Assembly (NCBI GenBank): GCA_964247055.1
Contig: OZ176054.1
Span: forward strand, 10,788,001-10,852,000
Source: Paragordius varius
Lineage: Eukaryota; Nematomorpha
Reading direction: 5' to 3'
Length of the DNA: 64,000 nt
Below are positions 1 through 12,571 of the stretch, piece by piece. Numbering within the stretch: position 1 is the stretch's first letter; each line of letters starts with the position of its first letter. The position numbers were made by a program, and so were the translations under genes. Below the pieces are notes generated by a model, which was not told the origin of the DNA, did no database searches, and saw only the letters and a program-made list of their open reading frames with translations.

Positions 1-860
1 TAAATGATTATTTGCGCTATAAAAATTATAAATGTATGCTAAATTTTGATATCAACTAAAAAAGGTTTATTTTTTTCAAAATTTTTATGAAGCGTCAAAT
101 ATTTACTTAAGACGCTCTAAGATATTATAAAACCACTTTACGCATATGATATGATGCTAGACAATTCTGATGCTTCAAAATTTAATTTTAAGGTTCATGT
201 GCCTTCAAGTTTTGTGAATGATAATAAAACACAATTCATATTTAACAAAAATTTCAAGCCGAACGAATATTTTATCCAAATATGAAGTTATGGAATCGTT
301 TAGAATATGCGAATTGGATGATAAGTTTTTATAATATCTTAAAGCGTTTTTATACCGTTTACACCATTCTTAGAAATAGTATATATGCTACAACAAATGT
401 TTTCTCAAAATTTTATTTTTAAGCCAGGTGTAAATTTTTAAAACTGTTTTTAGTTGATACCAAATTATGCAGATATTTAAATTTTTTATCGCGCGGTCTC
501 GGCATTTGTGCGTTTATTTTAACATGACTAGCCCATTTTAGATGAGAATTCGGGTGTTCCGGAGCCCACATTTAAAAAATAATGTTTTGCTTTTATAAGT
601 GACTATAATATATTTTAGTAATATTTTCGAATAAAGCATTTAGTTTATATCAAAATTTTTTAATAAAATGTGCGGAATTTTCCCCATTTTAAGCACTTAT
701 ATAAAAGTGTAAATAATACTCCCTTAAATAACTCTTAAGGGTAAAAACCAACAGCACCATGATGATTCTGATACATTTTCATTCAGAATGTATATATTTA
801 ATCAGTATATATTATTCACAACACTGTTTGCATTCGACTTTCAATACATATTATATTTAG
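1..860. other. AT-rich non-coding stretch, left edge
   Basis: No convincing exon, RNA gene or repeat copy was seen here. It is probably an intron, because the first recognisable EGF-like exon that follows begins in phase 1 and therefore needs an upstream exon. Confidence 0.4.
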
Positions 861-3800
861 AATGTAAAAAATGCAGCATATGTGGTACAATAGACGCCAA
901 TTGTGATACCTTTGGTAACTGCCAATGCAAAGTAGGTTACCGAGGAGATCGTTGTCAAATCCGTAATTTCTTATATTATCCCAATATCAAAACGATAAAA
1001 ATGAAATATATTGGTCCGATTACGAATATTAAGTTTATTTTTTTTATAAAAATTTAATATTGTAGGGGTCACGGGGAAAATGGTTAGCGTTATTTACCAG
1101 TTTGGACACAATTGTAATCAAACATTTTGAAAAATAAGTACTAATATTTGGTGAATTTATGGCTAAAAGTGGATCTTAGTCCTCGCATTTTAGCCATGTC
1201 CCGCCCGAAAAATAAACAGTCCATTATATAAACAACGCAATAAAATAATAAATTATTATGTACCTTAAAAATTGCTGAACACCTATGCTCCATCAATCAG
1301 CTAATTTAGATTGAAGTTTATGATTATATAAAGAAGTTAATCACTTTTATCTTGTGAAATCGGGAAAACCTACAAGGAAAAGCAATCAAAAATAAATCCC
1401 ACTGATTAATATATTTTTTTTATATGAAGCTAAATAAGGCGGGATATAATAGCAAACAGGACCTATAGAGTTGCGTGTGGAATACCAGAGTTTGAAACTG
1501 CACAATTTTTGAATATTATATGGTCAGCCCTGGTCGGGATGATTGTTTAATTATCTCAAGTCCTGATACCATTTTAGTCCTTTTCTGCAATAAAAAGGGT
1601 GAAAGGGTTTTCATAAGCTTTTTTATTGAAAAAAGTTAAAGCTTGAAAATGTAAAATAACAAAAGAGCTCAAAGGGTTAAAACGTTTCAAATCTTGTTTT
1701 ATTTAAGCAATTATGGTTAATAAAGTTTCAAATATTTTTCACTATGCCTATATATAGCCCACTGTTTGTCGTAAAATTGTTTACTTAATTTTCAACCACA
1801 TAACTGGCGTATCCATAATGGGTGAGGAGCTATATCGAAAAAGTAACTCGACTATATTCACGGCGATCGAAATGATACAAAATGTTATAATATCATTTTT
1901 AGTTTTCTCTTGGCTAAAAGTCGGCATTTTAAATTTATATATACACATATATGTTAGCCTGTCACTGTATTCGAAATCATTCCCTTAATGAATATGATTG
2001 GTGTGGACCTCTTGGGTATTGCCGCTGTAAAACCGGATTTTATGGTAGATTCTGTCACAAAGATTGCCTGTGTCAAAAGAATTCCGTTAGTCATAGATGT
2101 GACCATAATGGACATTGTCTTTGTGCGTTTGGTTACACTGGCAAAGATTGCAGACAAAGTAATTAAATATATCACTTTAAGCTTTTTTGGATTATAAAAT
2201 AACTAATGATAGCGTGTTAAATTTTAATATACATTAGATTTAAATTAAAGAATTTTTGGAAAAACTCACCAACTTTGAAATCCGGTAAAGTTTTTTCTTA
2301 GAGAACTAATAAAGGCTTTTAAATCGAAAAAAATGGCGGTTAAGCGCCTTATAAGAAAAAAATCCAAAACATTAGATAAACATGTATTATGGCTGTGATG
2401 TTTTTAGCTAAAATGCAATTGGTTTAATTTTTTCCATATGTATTAATATATAATAAATATAAAAAATATAAAATTAAAAAAATTTTCAATGCGAAAAATT
2501 TTTGCCTAGACAATAAATTATAGTTGCTGGCTTTTAACACTTCGATTCAAATTGGGGTATTTAAATACCCCAGGCTAAAATTGAGTTAGAATTTTTAAAA
2601 AACAACTGAAGGAAATGGTCCCAATTTAAATTTATGCTTCTATCCAAGTAAAAATTATATTTGTGTTGATCATAATTCCGAAAACTATCAGGATATAAAC
2701 TCCCTTTGGAACGCTATACATACAATCTGCAGAGACACAGCCGACGAATTCATTCAGCCTCTCAAACGTACTAAACAAAAAATAAAATTGTCAACCAAAT
2801 GTCTCGAGATCGCAGAAAAACGTAGAGAATCCAAAATCAAATGCAAATGGGATGAATACAAACAACTAAACAGTGAATTTCAGAAGAGTGCAAGAGAGGA
2901 CAAAAATAAGTATTATGACCAACTATGTGAAAAATTAGAAACAGACGCCAAAAATAACCGAAACCTTTTTGCCCATGCAAACAATATTATTCCACACAAA
3001 AAAGTTTTTTACAAGGGACTTATGAGAAACGACAACAACTCAATCGTCACTGAAAAAGACGAAATTCGCAAACTATGGCATAAACACATAAGCAAACTAT
3101 ACAATGTAAATAACCCCCCGACTATTAACGAACTTACTCAACAAAAAGAACCACCTATTATGAAAGAAGAAGTGGAACTCGCGATAAAACACTCTAGCAC
3201 CGGCAAATCAGAGGGCCACAGAGACATCCCTACTGAAATAATAAAATATATTCCAGATATACTTACCAAATTATTTCAAACCATATTTGAGATGGAAAAA
3301 ATTCCTGAGGATTGGTGCACATCCATTATGATTCCGATTTTAAAAAATGGTAACCCAGAACTGTGCGACAACTATGGCACCATAGCGCTCATAAACCAGG
3401 TGTCCAAAGTTTTCCTAAAAATAATACAGTTTCGACTAAATACCATTCTTGACCCCGAGATAACCACAATTCAGGCTGGTTTTAGAAAAGGTAGAGGATG
3501 CCGAGATATGATATGTAATATGAGGTGGATAATCGAGAAACACATCGAATTTAACAAAGAATTGCATATGTGCTTTGTCGATTTTTCCAAAGCATTTGAT
3601 TCCATCCAGCACAAAAAACTACGGAAAGCTCTAAAACAACTTGGAGTGTCAACACATCTAATCAACGTCATATTCTCAATTAACTTAAAATCCACGGCTG
3701 TAATATCTACACCTCACGGTATATCTGACTCATGTAAGGTACAAGTCGGCCTCCGTCAAGGATGCGTTTTATCACCAATTCTTTTTAACGCATACCTAGA

Positions 3801-6800
3801 GTGCATAATAAGAAACATCCCACAAACTTATGGCATTAATGTAGGTGGAAACCTACTTACATCCGTTCACTACGCGAATGATACAGTCTTTTTTTAGACA
3901 GTGTAGACACATTATCGCAAGCATTGCAAGTGTTTACAACCGAATGCAATAAATTTGGATTATATATCAATTTCAAAAAAACCAAAGTCATGCAAATAAA
4001 TCCGGTCAAACCAATCCAATAATCCTCAACGGCAACCAGATCGAAACAGTAAACAGCTACACGTACTTATATAGCATTATTAACAGTGAGAACAACTCTA
4101 CGCCAGAAATAAAGCGAAGAATTCCTATTGCTAAAGCAGTAACTTTTTTTTAAAATATAACAGTATTTGGATGTCGCATGACATTAAACTACAAATATGC
4201 CAAAATATCCAAATAAAATTTTGTTTTGAAAAAAAAATTCCATGTCAAACTACTTCGACGTCATTTTTATTTTACAAAATTTTTGCAAAATATCATCTTC
4301 ATTTAATTTTAAGGATAAAATTATAGCTAATTTTCTCATTGATAGAAATGGAAAAAGCTGTTTATTTGTATTTTTTTTAATTTTACTATTGCACGCATGT
4401 CACGTTGACTAATTTTTACCTTTCGGTTTAAGCTTAAAATATGTTTTGAATAAAATTTTTTATATATTTCGGTTTATTAATGTTATATAAGTGCAAGATT
4501 TTGCCATGGTTTCGATTCCTTCCATTTTTTTATAGAATTTAATTTACAGGCCTGGGGTATTTAACTACCCCAATTTGAATCTAAGGACTAAAATGAATGT
4601 GTTGTATCCAAGTGTTAATATCAAAATTATATATGCATTTGCACCCTAACATGCCTTTTATCATCTAATTCGAAGAATTAGTATATATACAAAAGTTTTA
4701 TTCTAATTTAACTGAGTTAATAAAAAAAAGTTGCAGCTAAATAGCGGTATTCATATTTTTAGATTTTGCATTATATCTTAATATGGCACTTGACCCCATT
4801 TTTTAAGTTCATTATTGACTCTTAAAATAGAACCTTATGAATTATATATGGTATCCAGATCGGACACGCTATGAGATATTATAGCTTAAAAAACCTCACA
4901 TTTATCAAATTATCTTTTTTGCGGAACTATTTGAAAGAAGTTTATCATTTAAAAAGTTTAGCTATTTTAATTTACAATGTAGATATTAGGTAAAGTTTTC
5001 AAAACATTTGACTATTACAGAATTTCGAGCAATAGAACTATGTGACCCCCAAATATTCAAAAATTCAGAGTTGTTGAGATTTTTCACAAGAATTACCAAA
5101 ACTTTATTTCCTTTACTCAAATCAATACATTATCTATATTTGCTCTTTATAATTGTAAAATTCTAGTTTGTACATGCATTAACAACTCATGCGATTCGTT
5201 TGGGCAATGTGCCAATTCAGGTATTATATTTCAGTTCATACGTAGAAAATAGTAAACACTTAAATTGGGGTATTAAAATACCTCAGACTATATTTAAGTT
5301 GAATAAAAAATACTGAAAAAAACGGTTCTAATTTAACTAATAAAAATTAATTAATAAGTCGATATATTTAAATAAAATTTAGTTTTGAAAAATTCCATAT
5401 CAAACTACCTCGACGCCATTTTTATTTCACAAAGTTTTTGCAAAATATGGTGTATTTAAATTTAAAACTAAAATTAAAGCTAATTATTTTTTAAATCACA
5501 ACTCACATTGATAGAAACAGAAAAAATGGTTTATTATGTATTATTATTAAATTTAGCCACTGCACACATGTCATGATGGCTAAATTTTTACCTTTACGTT
5601 TTACTACAAAATAATAATTTCAAGAATTTATGAAAGAATTCTTTTTATATTTAGGTTTAATGTTATTTAAGAGAAAAATTTTGCCATGGTTTCAACTCAT
5701 TCCCTATTTTTTCAACTATTTAGTTTTAAATAGGCTTGGGATAACCAACCCATTTTGAATCGAAGGACTTAAATGAATGTGTTGTATTCAAGTGTTAATC
5801 GCTGTGGTTATTTTTGGCATAAGATTAAAACCCAAAAAATTAAATATTATAAGTGCATGCATACTTTTTTAAATGCTGAGTACAATCGCTCTTTACCTAG
5901 TAGTTTTTATATAATATAATATAATATTTTATATAGTTTAAAAGTTTAATGCGATACAAAAAATTCAAATATAAGGTTATTATTGTATAATTCTATAATG
6001 CAAAACTCACAGATTAATATTAAGCGACCAAAATCTTTACACAGTTAATTCTTTAATTCTGAAGGAATTGGATTTAAGGTTAATACATGTATTCTTGTTA
6101 TATGGTAAAATAAATCTCGAATTTTGCAGGGCTTTGTTATCTTGTGTGATTGATAAAATACCAACAAACAATCAAACACTAATATTGCCTAACTAAAATA
6201 GGCGGAAAAGGAAATTTTTAAGCAGGAATTGGAATTTTAACATTTCAAATAATTTGATTTTTTAAATACTGACAATATTTTTTGTTTTTAGAAAAATGCG
6301 CTTTGGTGGCATCTTTCATAACTTGAATTTACAAGACTTTTGTTAATATTTTATCAGAGATATATATAGGGTCATTGCGTCAATACATATATTTAACACC
6401 ACTAATGCTAATTTTATCATAAATAAGTCCAAATTCTTAAAAAAATTTATAGACCTATTTTCAGTTTTTTCTGCCGTAGAAAGAAATTGTGGTTATCAAT
6501 ATGACCATCAATTTGAGCTCGATCCTGATTTCTACTTACGTCCATCAATTCAGAATACACCCAGTAGATATGTTATTATCCCGTGGTAATTATAAATTTC
6601 GAAATTTAAATAATGACAATAATAATACTTATTTTATAATACCGAAAAAATTTCCTCTTTGAAATCCTTTCATTTACAATTATATTTTGAAAATCGAGAC
6701 GGACAAGGTCCAAAAACTCAATGGTTGTTTACTACAATCATTAAAAATCTGTAATCTTATCTCACAAACTATTGAAGATAATTGTTTTAATGCTCTAAAA

Positions 6801-9030
6801 TAACTTATTCTATCTATTATATGCTAAAATTTATCGATCATAAAATGTAGTTAGATTTTTAATCAACACTTATTAATAAATTTAAAAAAAATAAGATATT
6901 ATATCATTTCTATTCTAATATATATTTTATCGACCATATTAAACTATTCTAATTTATAAAATTAAATGAAATTATAAATAGAAATTATAAACGATATGTG
7001 AAATCCTTCGTCAATAGTAATCGCAGACTAGTTTCGTGCTTGTTAGCACTCATCAGTACGACACAACTATTTGACTTGGAGTTTTCACATATCGATTTCG
7101 TATATATATCCAACTTTGCAATTTTGGTATAAATGCAGTTGGTTATACGAATTTAAATTAAATTTAATGTAATTTATGAAAATTAAACTGAAAATTTGAA
7201 AGTAAACTGAAAATTAACTCTAGGGGTGAGCCTAGATTTCATTACAATATTCTAATTTATGTTGAAGAGTATAAAATGAAATATTCCAATTAAAAAAAGA
7301 AATGTAACGTTTTTAACATTTTATATTGATTGTAATACCACTAAGAGGCCTTATAACTCATATTTTCCAATTCATTATCATCGATATTATTTTTTTACTT
7401 TAAAATTTAAGCCCGAATCAGGAAAAAGTTTATCTAAATAAAAAGTCATGATTAGCAGGAGAGGGTTTAATGCGGGGATTATTCCCTCAGGTAGTTTTTT
7501 TGTATTTTAAGGATGGTTCGTTTAATCAAAGATCAAGTCCAATGTTCTGGAATACTGATTTCAAGCATGTGGGTTCTTACGCTACGACGTTGCTTTATCT
7601 CACAAAATGATTTAGATGTTAGAATCGTAACAGGTGACGTGTTTGGTCAACATTGGGATCACAGTGAACATATCTATGGGATCTCAAAAATTAAATTTTT
7701 TTCTGTCGGTAAAAAGCTCTTAAATAATTACTGTTTTATTGCAAATTAAAATTTTGTCCTAAATATATGACAAATTTATTTTTAAAAAAATAATTAAATT
7801 ACAGAAGAACCATATACTGGAGCCTTTCCAAGTCGCTTGGCGTTAATAAAGATAGCTAATCAAACTTCTAATGAATCAGCAAGTATATATAGTAGTTTTG
7901 TTCAGCCTATTTGTTTGCCAGACGCCAAAGTTAACGTTTCTGTCACCGAAAAAAACGATACATATTTGTTAAGTTGGTCTACGTCAAGTATAATTAAATT
8001 CTCAAGTCAATTTAATCATAGATATTAAAATTATATATTAATTTTTTTTATACACAAGACATTTTGGTGGGTTTTTTTGAAAAATAAAATTAAGGTAGTA
8101 TGCATAGTACTGTTTTGAAAGTGTTTTGGTTAAAAGTTAAATTGTTTAATCCACTTCTCCTATATTAGATGAAAAAACTTAAAATTTTTACATTTAATTT
8201 CTATGGTTCTGAATTTGGAAAGCCCCAATTTCTGATAGAAAACAGGCAATACTAAATTCATAAACATAAAAAATTTGCTGGTTAGTTGTAATTTGAAAGC
8301 TTTCATTAATTTTAATATTTTTTAACCACCTGTTGTTTTAAAAATGTATAAAAATGGCGGCGATAAAGTTGGAGATAAACTTCACAAAAATACATTTTTA
8401 AAAAAGGTTTACGTGCGCTTAAATATTTTTTGGCGCGAATTATGGAAACTAGAACCGTTTTTTCTTTTAGTGGTTGCAAGTTTGTTTAATGTCTTTTGTT
8501 GCAAAGCGCACATAATTATATTGCCCAAGTTTAAATTAATGGATTTCCTTTTGAAGAGTCTTATAAAAAGTTTTTGGTTTCGGATCCGTTTTAGGGGTGC
8601 AGAATCTCATTTTTTGGAATCGGGAAAAGTCAATGCTAAATTGATAAATATTAAATAGTGTTAATGATGAAAGATAACGTTTTGGTTAACAAAAATTTAA
8701 TTCTGCCAATCAAATGGGTGTAAACAAATTCAAAAAGCATATGATATTTTATCTGATAAAATTAATTTTTATAACTCAATCAATATAATATTAGATAATA
8801 ATTTTAAAACGTCAAAAATCGCTCAAATGACTCCATATACCATATTGACTCAGGAAGATTGCCCATATCTTGAGATGTATGCGCGAAATCATGTCATATG
8901 CGCAAAACCGTTAGTTCGGCCTTCAAGTTGTATTCAAGAGGATGGAAGTGCCCTGGTCAAAAAAATTAATGGTGATTACCTAACTTTTAGTTTCAATATA
9001 TATAAGCGCTCCATTCATGTTTTTAAATAA
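861..9030 (+). CDS. EGF-like / non-catalytic trypsin-like protein (serine protease homologue), 5' partial
   Basis: Seven exons were placed by AG/GT borders and reading phase: 861-962, 1958-2158, 5167-5220, 6480-6585, 7512-7708, 7805-7987 and 8795-9030 (stop TAA, overlapped by an AATAAA). All junction phases agree (1-1 for the EGF exons, then 2, 1, 1). The first three exons encode Cys-rich EGF-like repeats with the CxCxxGYxGxxC pattern. Exon 4 is a linker with one Cys, then RYVIIP, and splices to W-MVRL, the usual start of a trypsin fold. The trypsin part shows CSGILISSMWVLT, ALIKI, SSFVQPICLPDA and a C-terminal CAK..CIQEDGSALV. The triad is gone: WVLTAAHC reads WVLTLRRC (His to Arg), D-IAL reads R-LAL, and GDSGG reads EDGSA. 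The protein is probably secreted and acts by binding rather than cleavage (inference). Earlier exons with the signal peptide lie upstream. A decaying gene is the alternative, but the intact phases argue against it. Confidence 0.8.
2534..4618 (+). mobile_element. TTAA-flanked MITE, family A copy 1, split by a LINE
   Basis: The left end reads TTAACACTTCGATTCAAATT and the right end AATGTGTTGTATCCAAGTGTTAA-like, with GGGGTAT..ATACCCC palindromes just inside both ends. The outer TTAA on each side fits the target duplication of piggyBac or Kolobok-type DNA transposons. The element body is about 550 bp. Its left part (2534-2660) and right part (4191-4618) are separated by the LINE. There is no coding capacity of its own. 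It lies in the intron between EGF exons 2 and 3 of the surrounding gene. Confidence 0.8.
2661..4190 (+). mobile_element. 5'-truncated non-LTR retrotransposon (LINE), RTE/CR1-like reverse transcriptase
   Basis: A reading frame open from about 2670 to 3897 encodes a reverse transcriptase. It begins in the connector before the RT domain, then has NPELCDNYGTIALINQVSKV, QAGFRKGRGCRDM, CFVDFSKAFDSI (RT motif A with the first catalytic Asp), VGLRQGCVLSPILFN and YANDTVF. The last should be YADD; the first Asp is Asn (3871-3882), so the catalytic box is damaged. A TAG follows at 3895-3897, and matching sequence (LNGNQIETVNSYTYL, EIKRRI) continues in other frames until about 4140. No endonuclease domain is present, so the copy is 5'-truncated. 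It is inserted in MITE family A copy 1, so it is younger than that MITE. Clade assignment to RTE rather than CR1/L2 is tentative. Confidence 0.92.
5253..5798 (+). mobile_element. MITE family A copy 2
   Basis: Full-length but diverged copy of the TTAA/CACTT element. It has the left ACACTTAAATTGGGG end, an internal GTTTTGAAAAATTCCATATC, and the right GTGTTGTATTCAAGTGTTAA end. It begins 33 bases after the third EGF exon, in the following intron. Confidence 0.75.
6961..7100 (-). mobile_element. Hammerhead-ribozyme hairpin repeat, copy 1
   Basis: The 103-bp core at 6992-7094 is bounded by inverted CGATATGTGAAA / TTTCACATATCG. It is followed, in minus orientation, by an AT tail with repeated TTATAATTTC. 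The same core and tail recur at 17541-17676 with four differences in the 103 bp. The unit looks like a small SINE-like or foldback retroelement. It sits in the intron upstream of the first trypsin exon, antisense to that gene. Confidence 0.75.
6992..7094 (-). ncRNA. Type I hammerhead ribozyme, short stem III, core intact
   Basis: Read on the minus strand, the conserved core CTGATGA (7056-7050) is followed by stem II, GTGCT-AACA-AGCAC (7049-7036, five perfect pairs). Next come GAAA (7035-7032) and a tiny stem III, AC-TA-GT, ending in the cleavage triplet GTC (7028-7026). Stem I pairs TGTCGTA before the core with TGCGAT after the cleavage site, then continues through an internal loop into ATAGT/ACTAT and out to the terminal repeats. 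All invariant core bases are present. Such short-stem-III type I hammerheads are known from Penelope-like elements, retrozymes and schistosome satellites. Activity is inferred. Confidence 0.78.
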
Positions 9031-10612
9031 AAAAGTTGACTATCAAACGCCATATAAGCAACGAAACTACAGAAAATCCATATGAGCTAACAATTTATTA
9101 CTAGTTTTTTGGCTTTAACTTTTTATTATCATAATATAGAATATATTATGAACTTCCTTATCTTTAAAGTTTTATCCATCTTAAATATGCATTGCATTTA
9201 CAGTTTCAAAATATTTTTTATATGATAAACCAATTGAAAATAAAATCCGCCAAATTTTGTTAATTTTTTGATTCACTGTTAAAAAAGTTTCAATGTTTAT
9301 TGTGTGTTATTGGATGTTTAGCATACAAACACATATTAATACGAATTTAAAAACGTCACTATCTATTTTTATAATCTTAATACAAACTTTTAACTAATAC
9401 AGTAGTGTAAATTAATAAAATAACTTTGAATCAATGATAATGCCCTTTCCTGTGCATGCTATCAGGCAATAATTAATGAAAATTTATATCTATATTAACT
9501 CATAGTGTAAATTTGATTGGCCTCAACCTATAAAAGCCGCAAAAATTTACGCGGTAGAAACCTCTCGAATTATAATTTTGTTGTATTCATTTTTTATTAA
9601 ATTTTGATAGGTGTTTATACTTTGATTGGTATGTGGGTTGATGGACAATGTACATCCTATTTTATCAATGTTCGTCACTATACATTCTGGATTTACAATA
9701 CAATATTTATGGAATAAATCCTACAATTTTTTTATATTGAACAACTAAATGGCTATTTAAATAAGGGAGTGTCATTAAAAAGAAAAAAATATAAATGGCT
9801 TAATATCAGCTTTTGACCAAAAAACCTTGATTAAAATATTTTCAGTGGTAGTTGGTTCAGTTATATAGAGGGAAAACATTTTAATAATTAAAGTTAACAG
9901 ATTATTAATATGATATATAATTGGCAATATTCTGCCTATTTAAAAACTTTTTAAATTAATGATAAATTATTTTTTAATCATACAATATTTTTGGAAATTT
10001 CGAATAATTTTATTTCATATTTTAATTGGAAGCCCATATTTTTATAGTAATTTTTAATTATTTGTACTTAGAATTATAAATAATTATTAAATTTTTCGAT
10101 TTTTTATATTCTAGAACTCAATTTTGTAAAAATATACTACAATTTTAATTATTTTAGTTAAAACTTAACTAACACACATGGTTCCATGTATTAGATAAAA
10201 AAACTTATATTTTTTAAAGTGTTGTGGCTTCTAGATTCTAAAATCAGGACAACTCCAAAACACGATTGAAACGGACAGCTGTTGAATATATCAGGTGCTG
10301 GTAAAATTTAGCGCTTGAAGCTTTTTAAAATTAATAATTTACGATTTCTAACCATAATACCCATTTATTTACCCGTTGCATTAATGACATTAAAATTTTT
10401 ATAATGGCGGTGTAAAAAAGTTTGCGATGAGGATTATCCTACGATTTTGCATTTTTTAAAAAAAAAGTATAATGCGTCATCTTTAAAAATTGTTATGTTT
10501 TATACAAAAATCTAACTCGTGAGATGGAAGTCTCTTGGGTAAGGTGAGAGAAGTGGATATATAGTCACTCACATCTTGAATTAAATATGAGCGAAAAAAA
10601 GCTTTAGATTGG

Positions 10613-10645
<33 letters not shown>
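9031..10645. other. Non-coding stretch after the protease-homologue gene
   Basis: No exon, RNA gene or recognisable repeat was found. The stretch is AT-rich and ends in a (TA)n run at about 10619-10645. Confidence 0.4.
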
Positions 10646-10647
<2 letters not shown>

Positions 10648-10928
10648 ATTTACAATCAAATTCACCTTCGAACGATTCAATTTCACCCTTGAACAATTCA
10701 AATTTACCCTAAAAATAAATTATGTGTTTTTGGGTTATGAAATATATCTTTATGGCATAGTTTATTATTTTTTCAGTATTATTTTAATTTTTACAAAATT
10801 TTATTTTTTAAAAATAGAAAAAAATATAAGTAATTTTAAATCTTAAAAAACCTTAATTTATTTTAGGGTGAATTTGATGTTCGAGGTTAAATTCGAATTG
10901 TTTGAGGGTGAATATGAACTGTAAATGG
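10646..10928 (+). mobile_element. TA-type MITE, family B copy a
   Basis: The inverted ends read CCATTTACAATCAAATTCACC and GGTGAATATGAACTGTAAATGG, and are built from repeated GAACAATTCAAATTCACCCT-like units. The middle has the family marker ATATCTTTATGGCATAG. Both ends are set in TATATA, consistent with TA target duplication. The left side is a 27-bp (TA)n microsatellite. Confidence 0.75.
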
Positions 10929-11537
10929 TATATATTTATAAATAAATAAAGATATTTAATGCATAAGAAATGCATAAAATATTTGTGGATCGACAATTCC
11001 ATTATTTATAATGAAGATTCCAATAATGTCAATAAACATTATATATATAGGATTAAAATATTTGATTGTAAACTTAAAGATTAAACTAAAATTATCCTAT
11101 TTAAAATTTACAGCTTTGATTTTTGAATATGCTCTATTAAAAAAAATAGTCTTTATGTTGACGGGATTTTCCAAATAAGATATATAACGTAAAATTAAAC
11201 AAATACAAAATTTTATTTTTATGATACACCTCTTCTTACTAAGTGGTTTGTTAGAATGACTATTTTATAAGGTCACCTCAGACCCGGCATAAATTATAAA
11301 AAATTTGTAAAGAATATATTTAATTCAAATAAGTATTCATGCTTTTAAAATTATCCATTGATTTTAGTCAGGTTACAAAATTAAAATACCAAAATAAAAT
11401 TTCCATTGTAAAAGATTCCTAGACCTACACACCAATATATATTGCTACTTTTTCTTTTAATTTGCCAAAAAATTTCTTTATTAATAGGACTGTAATGATT
11501 AGATTTACGAAAAATCGTATTGGTTCTATAAACAATA

Positions 11538-11711
11538 CAGTAGCGTATGGAGTAAAAGATTGTTAGTGCAAAATAGAATAAAAAATTGTTTTTTTTTAAA
11601 AAAACAAGGGGACATTATACATATGTGTATTTACAACTAGGATTGTTTTTTTCAAAAAAACATTTTTTTATTCTATTTTGCACTAACAATCTTTTACTCC
11701 ATACGCTACTG
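11538..11711. mobile_element. Palindromic Tc1/mariner-type MITE with TA duplication
   Basis: A 174-bp element beginning CAGTAGCGTATGG and ending CCATACGCTACTG, with TA on both sides (11536-11537 and 11712-11713). The two arms are perfectly complementary for about 48 bases and then imperfectly into poly-A/poly-T. The spacer is short and without coding capacity. The near-perfect arms suggest a recent insertion. Confidence 0.85.
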
Positions 11712-12215
11712 TAATTAAAAATTGTCTTCTGAAATATAATATCTCATAGTAAAACCCCCAAAATATATAATCAACCTATATTAGTTTTTAATTGCTACAA
11801 TTATTTGTATATATAGATTATGAGTATCAAATCAAAACAAACAGGATATTAAAATATAAAATCTTATATACAAAAATACCTTTTAAGGTAAAAATAAAAA
11901 TAAGTGTGTTTACGATTTGATATCATATTTAAAGCCTTATATGATTTAAACATTAATCCTAGAATAATAGTAATCAAGTAGAAAGGGGTCAATTATTTTT
12001 GAGATAAAAGACGCCAGAAATTTTTTTTTACTTACACGGTCTTATTTTGAGGAAATAATATAAGATTTAAACAAAAAACAAAACAGGTCTAAACAGGAGT
12101 TTTTTGATGTTTTTATTATGATTGACCACTTAAGGTGTATTTTCTAGAACATTTTCAACAAAAGGTAAAAATTATCAATCAATATGATGATATCCCCTCT
12201 ATTGTTCACAAATAG

Positions 12216-12224
12216 TATAAAAAG
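12216..12224 (+). promoter_or_regulatory. TATA box of the first Gly/Phe-rich peptide gene
   Basis: TATAAAAAG lies about 93-101 bases upstream of the ATG at 12317. The surrounding GTATAAAAAGCC and the following GC-richer leader look like a core promoter with transcription starting near 12245. Confidence 0.55.
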
Positions 12225-12316
12225 CCACCTCTACCAATCAATATCTCAAATTTCTATTTTTTTACCTTGCTAAAACTCTTTTTTATAACATCTTCTCTAC
12301 CACATCTCACAACGCC

Positions 12317-12571
12317 ATGTATGCCAAATTGTTCATCTTGGTAAGTCCAGTTCATTCTTTGTTTTGAGAAATAGTTTTTAGCAGTTTTTTTGATTGAATT
12401 TATAAATATATATTTATATAGTTTGTCGCCATGATTGTCGTATTAGCAAGTGTGACAGAAGCCGCAGTTGCTGCTGAAAGATGGCCCTTCTTACCTTTCC
12501 CAGGGTTGGGGCTTGGCTTTGGAGGATTGCCTTTTGGGTTTGGTGGTTTTGGATTTCCATTTTTTGGATAA
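12317..12571 (+). CDS. Small secreted Gly/Phe/Pro-rich peptide, gene 1
   Basis: Two exons: 12317-12340 (MYAKLFIL), a canonical GTAAGT...TATATAG intron of 81 bp, then 12422-12571. The predicted protein has 57 residues. The first 25 or so form a signal peptide with hydrophobic core LFILFVAMIVVLA and a small-residue cleavage region TEAAVA. The mature part starts near AERWPFLPFPG and is almost only Gly, Phe, Leu and Pro in GFGG / PFGF repeats. A TATA box lies upstream and AATAAA at 12752-12757 downstream. A similar gene follows 400 bp on, so this is likely a tandem family. Such peptides occur as structural, adhesive or antimicrobial secretions; the role here is unknown. Confidence 0.8.

Noticed and set aside
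7454-7511. A micro-exon (GFNAGIIPS) and a 21-bp intron before the trypsin domain
   Set aside because: Its phase does not fit the next exon, whereas direct splicing of 6585 to 7512 restores the expected P-W-M-V junction.
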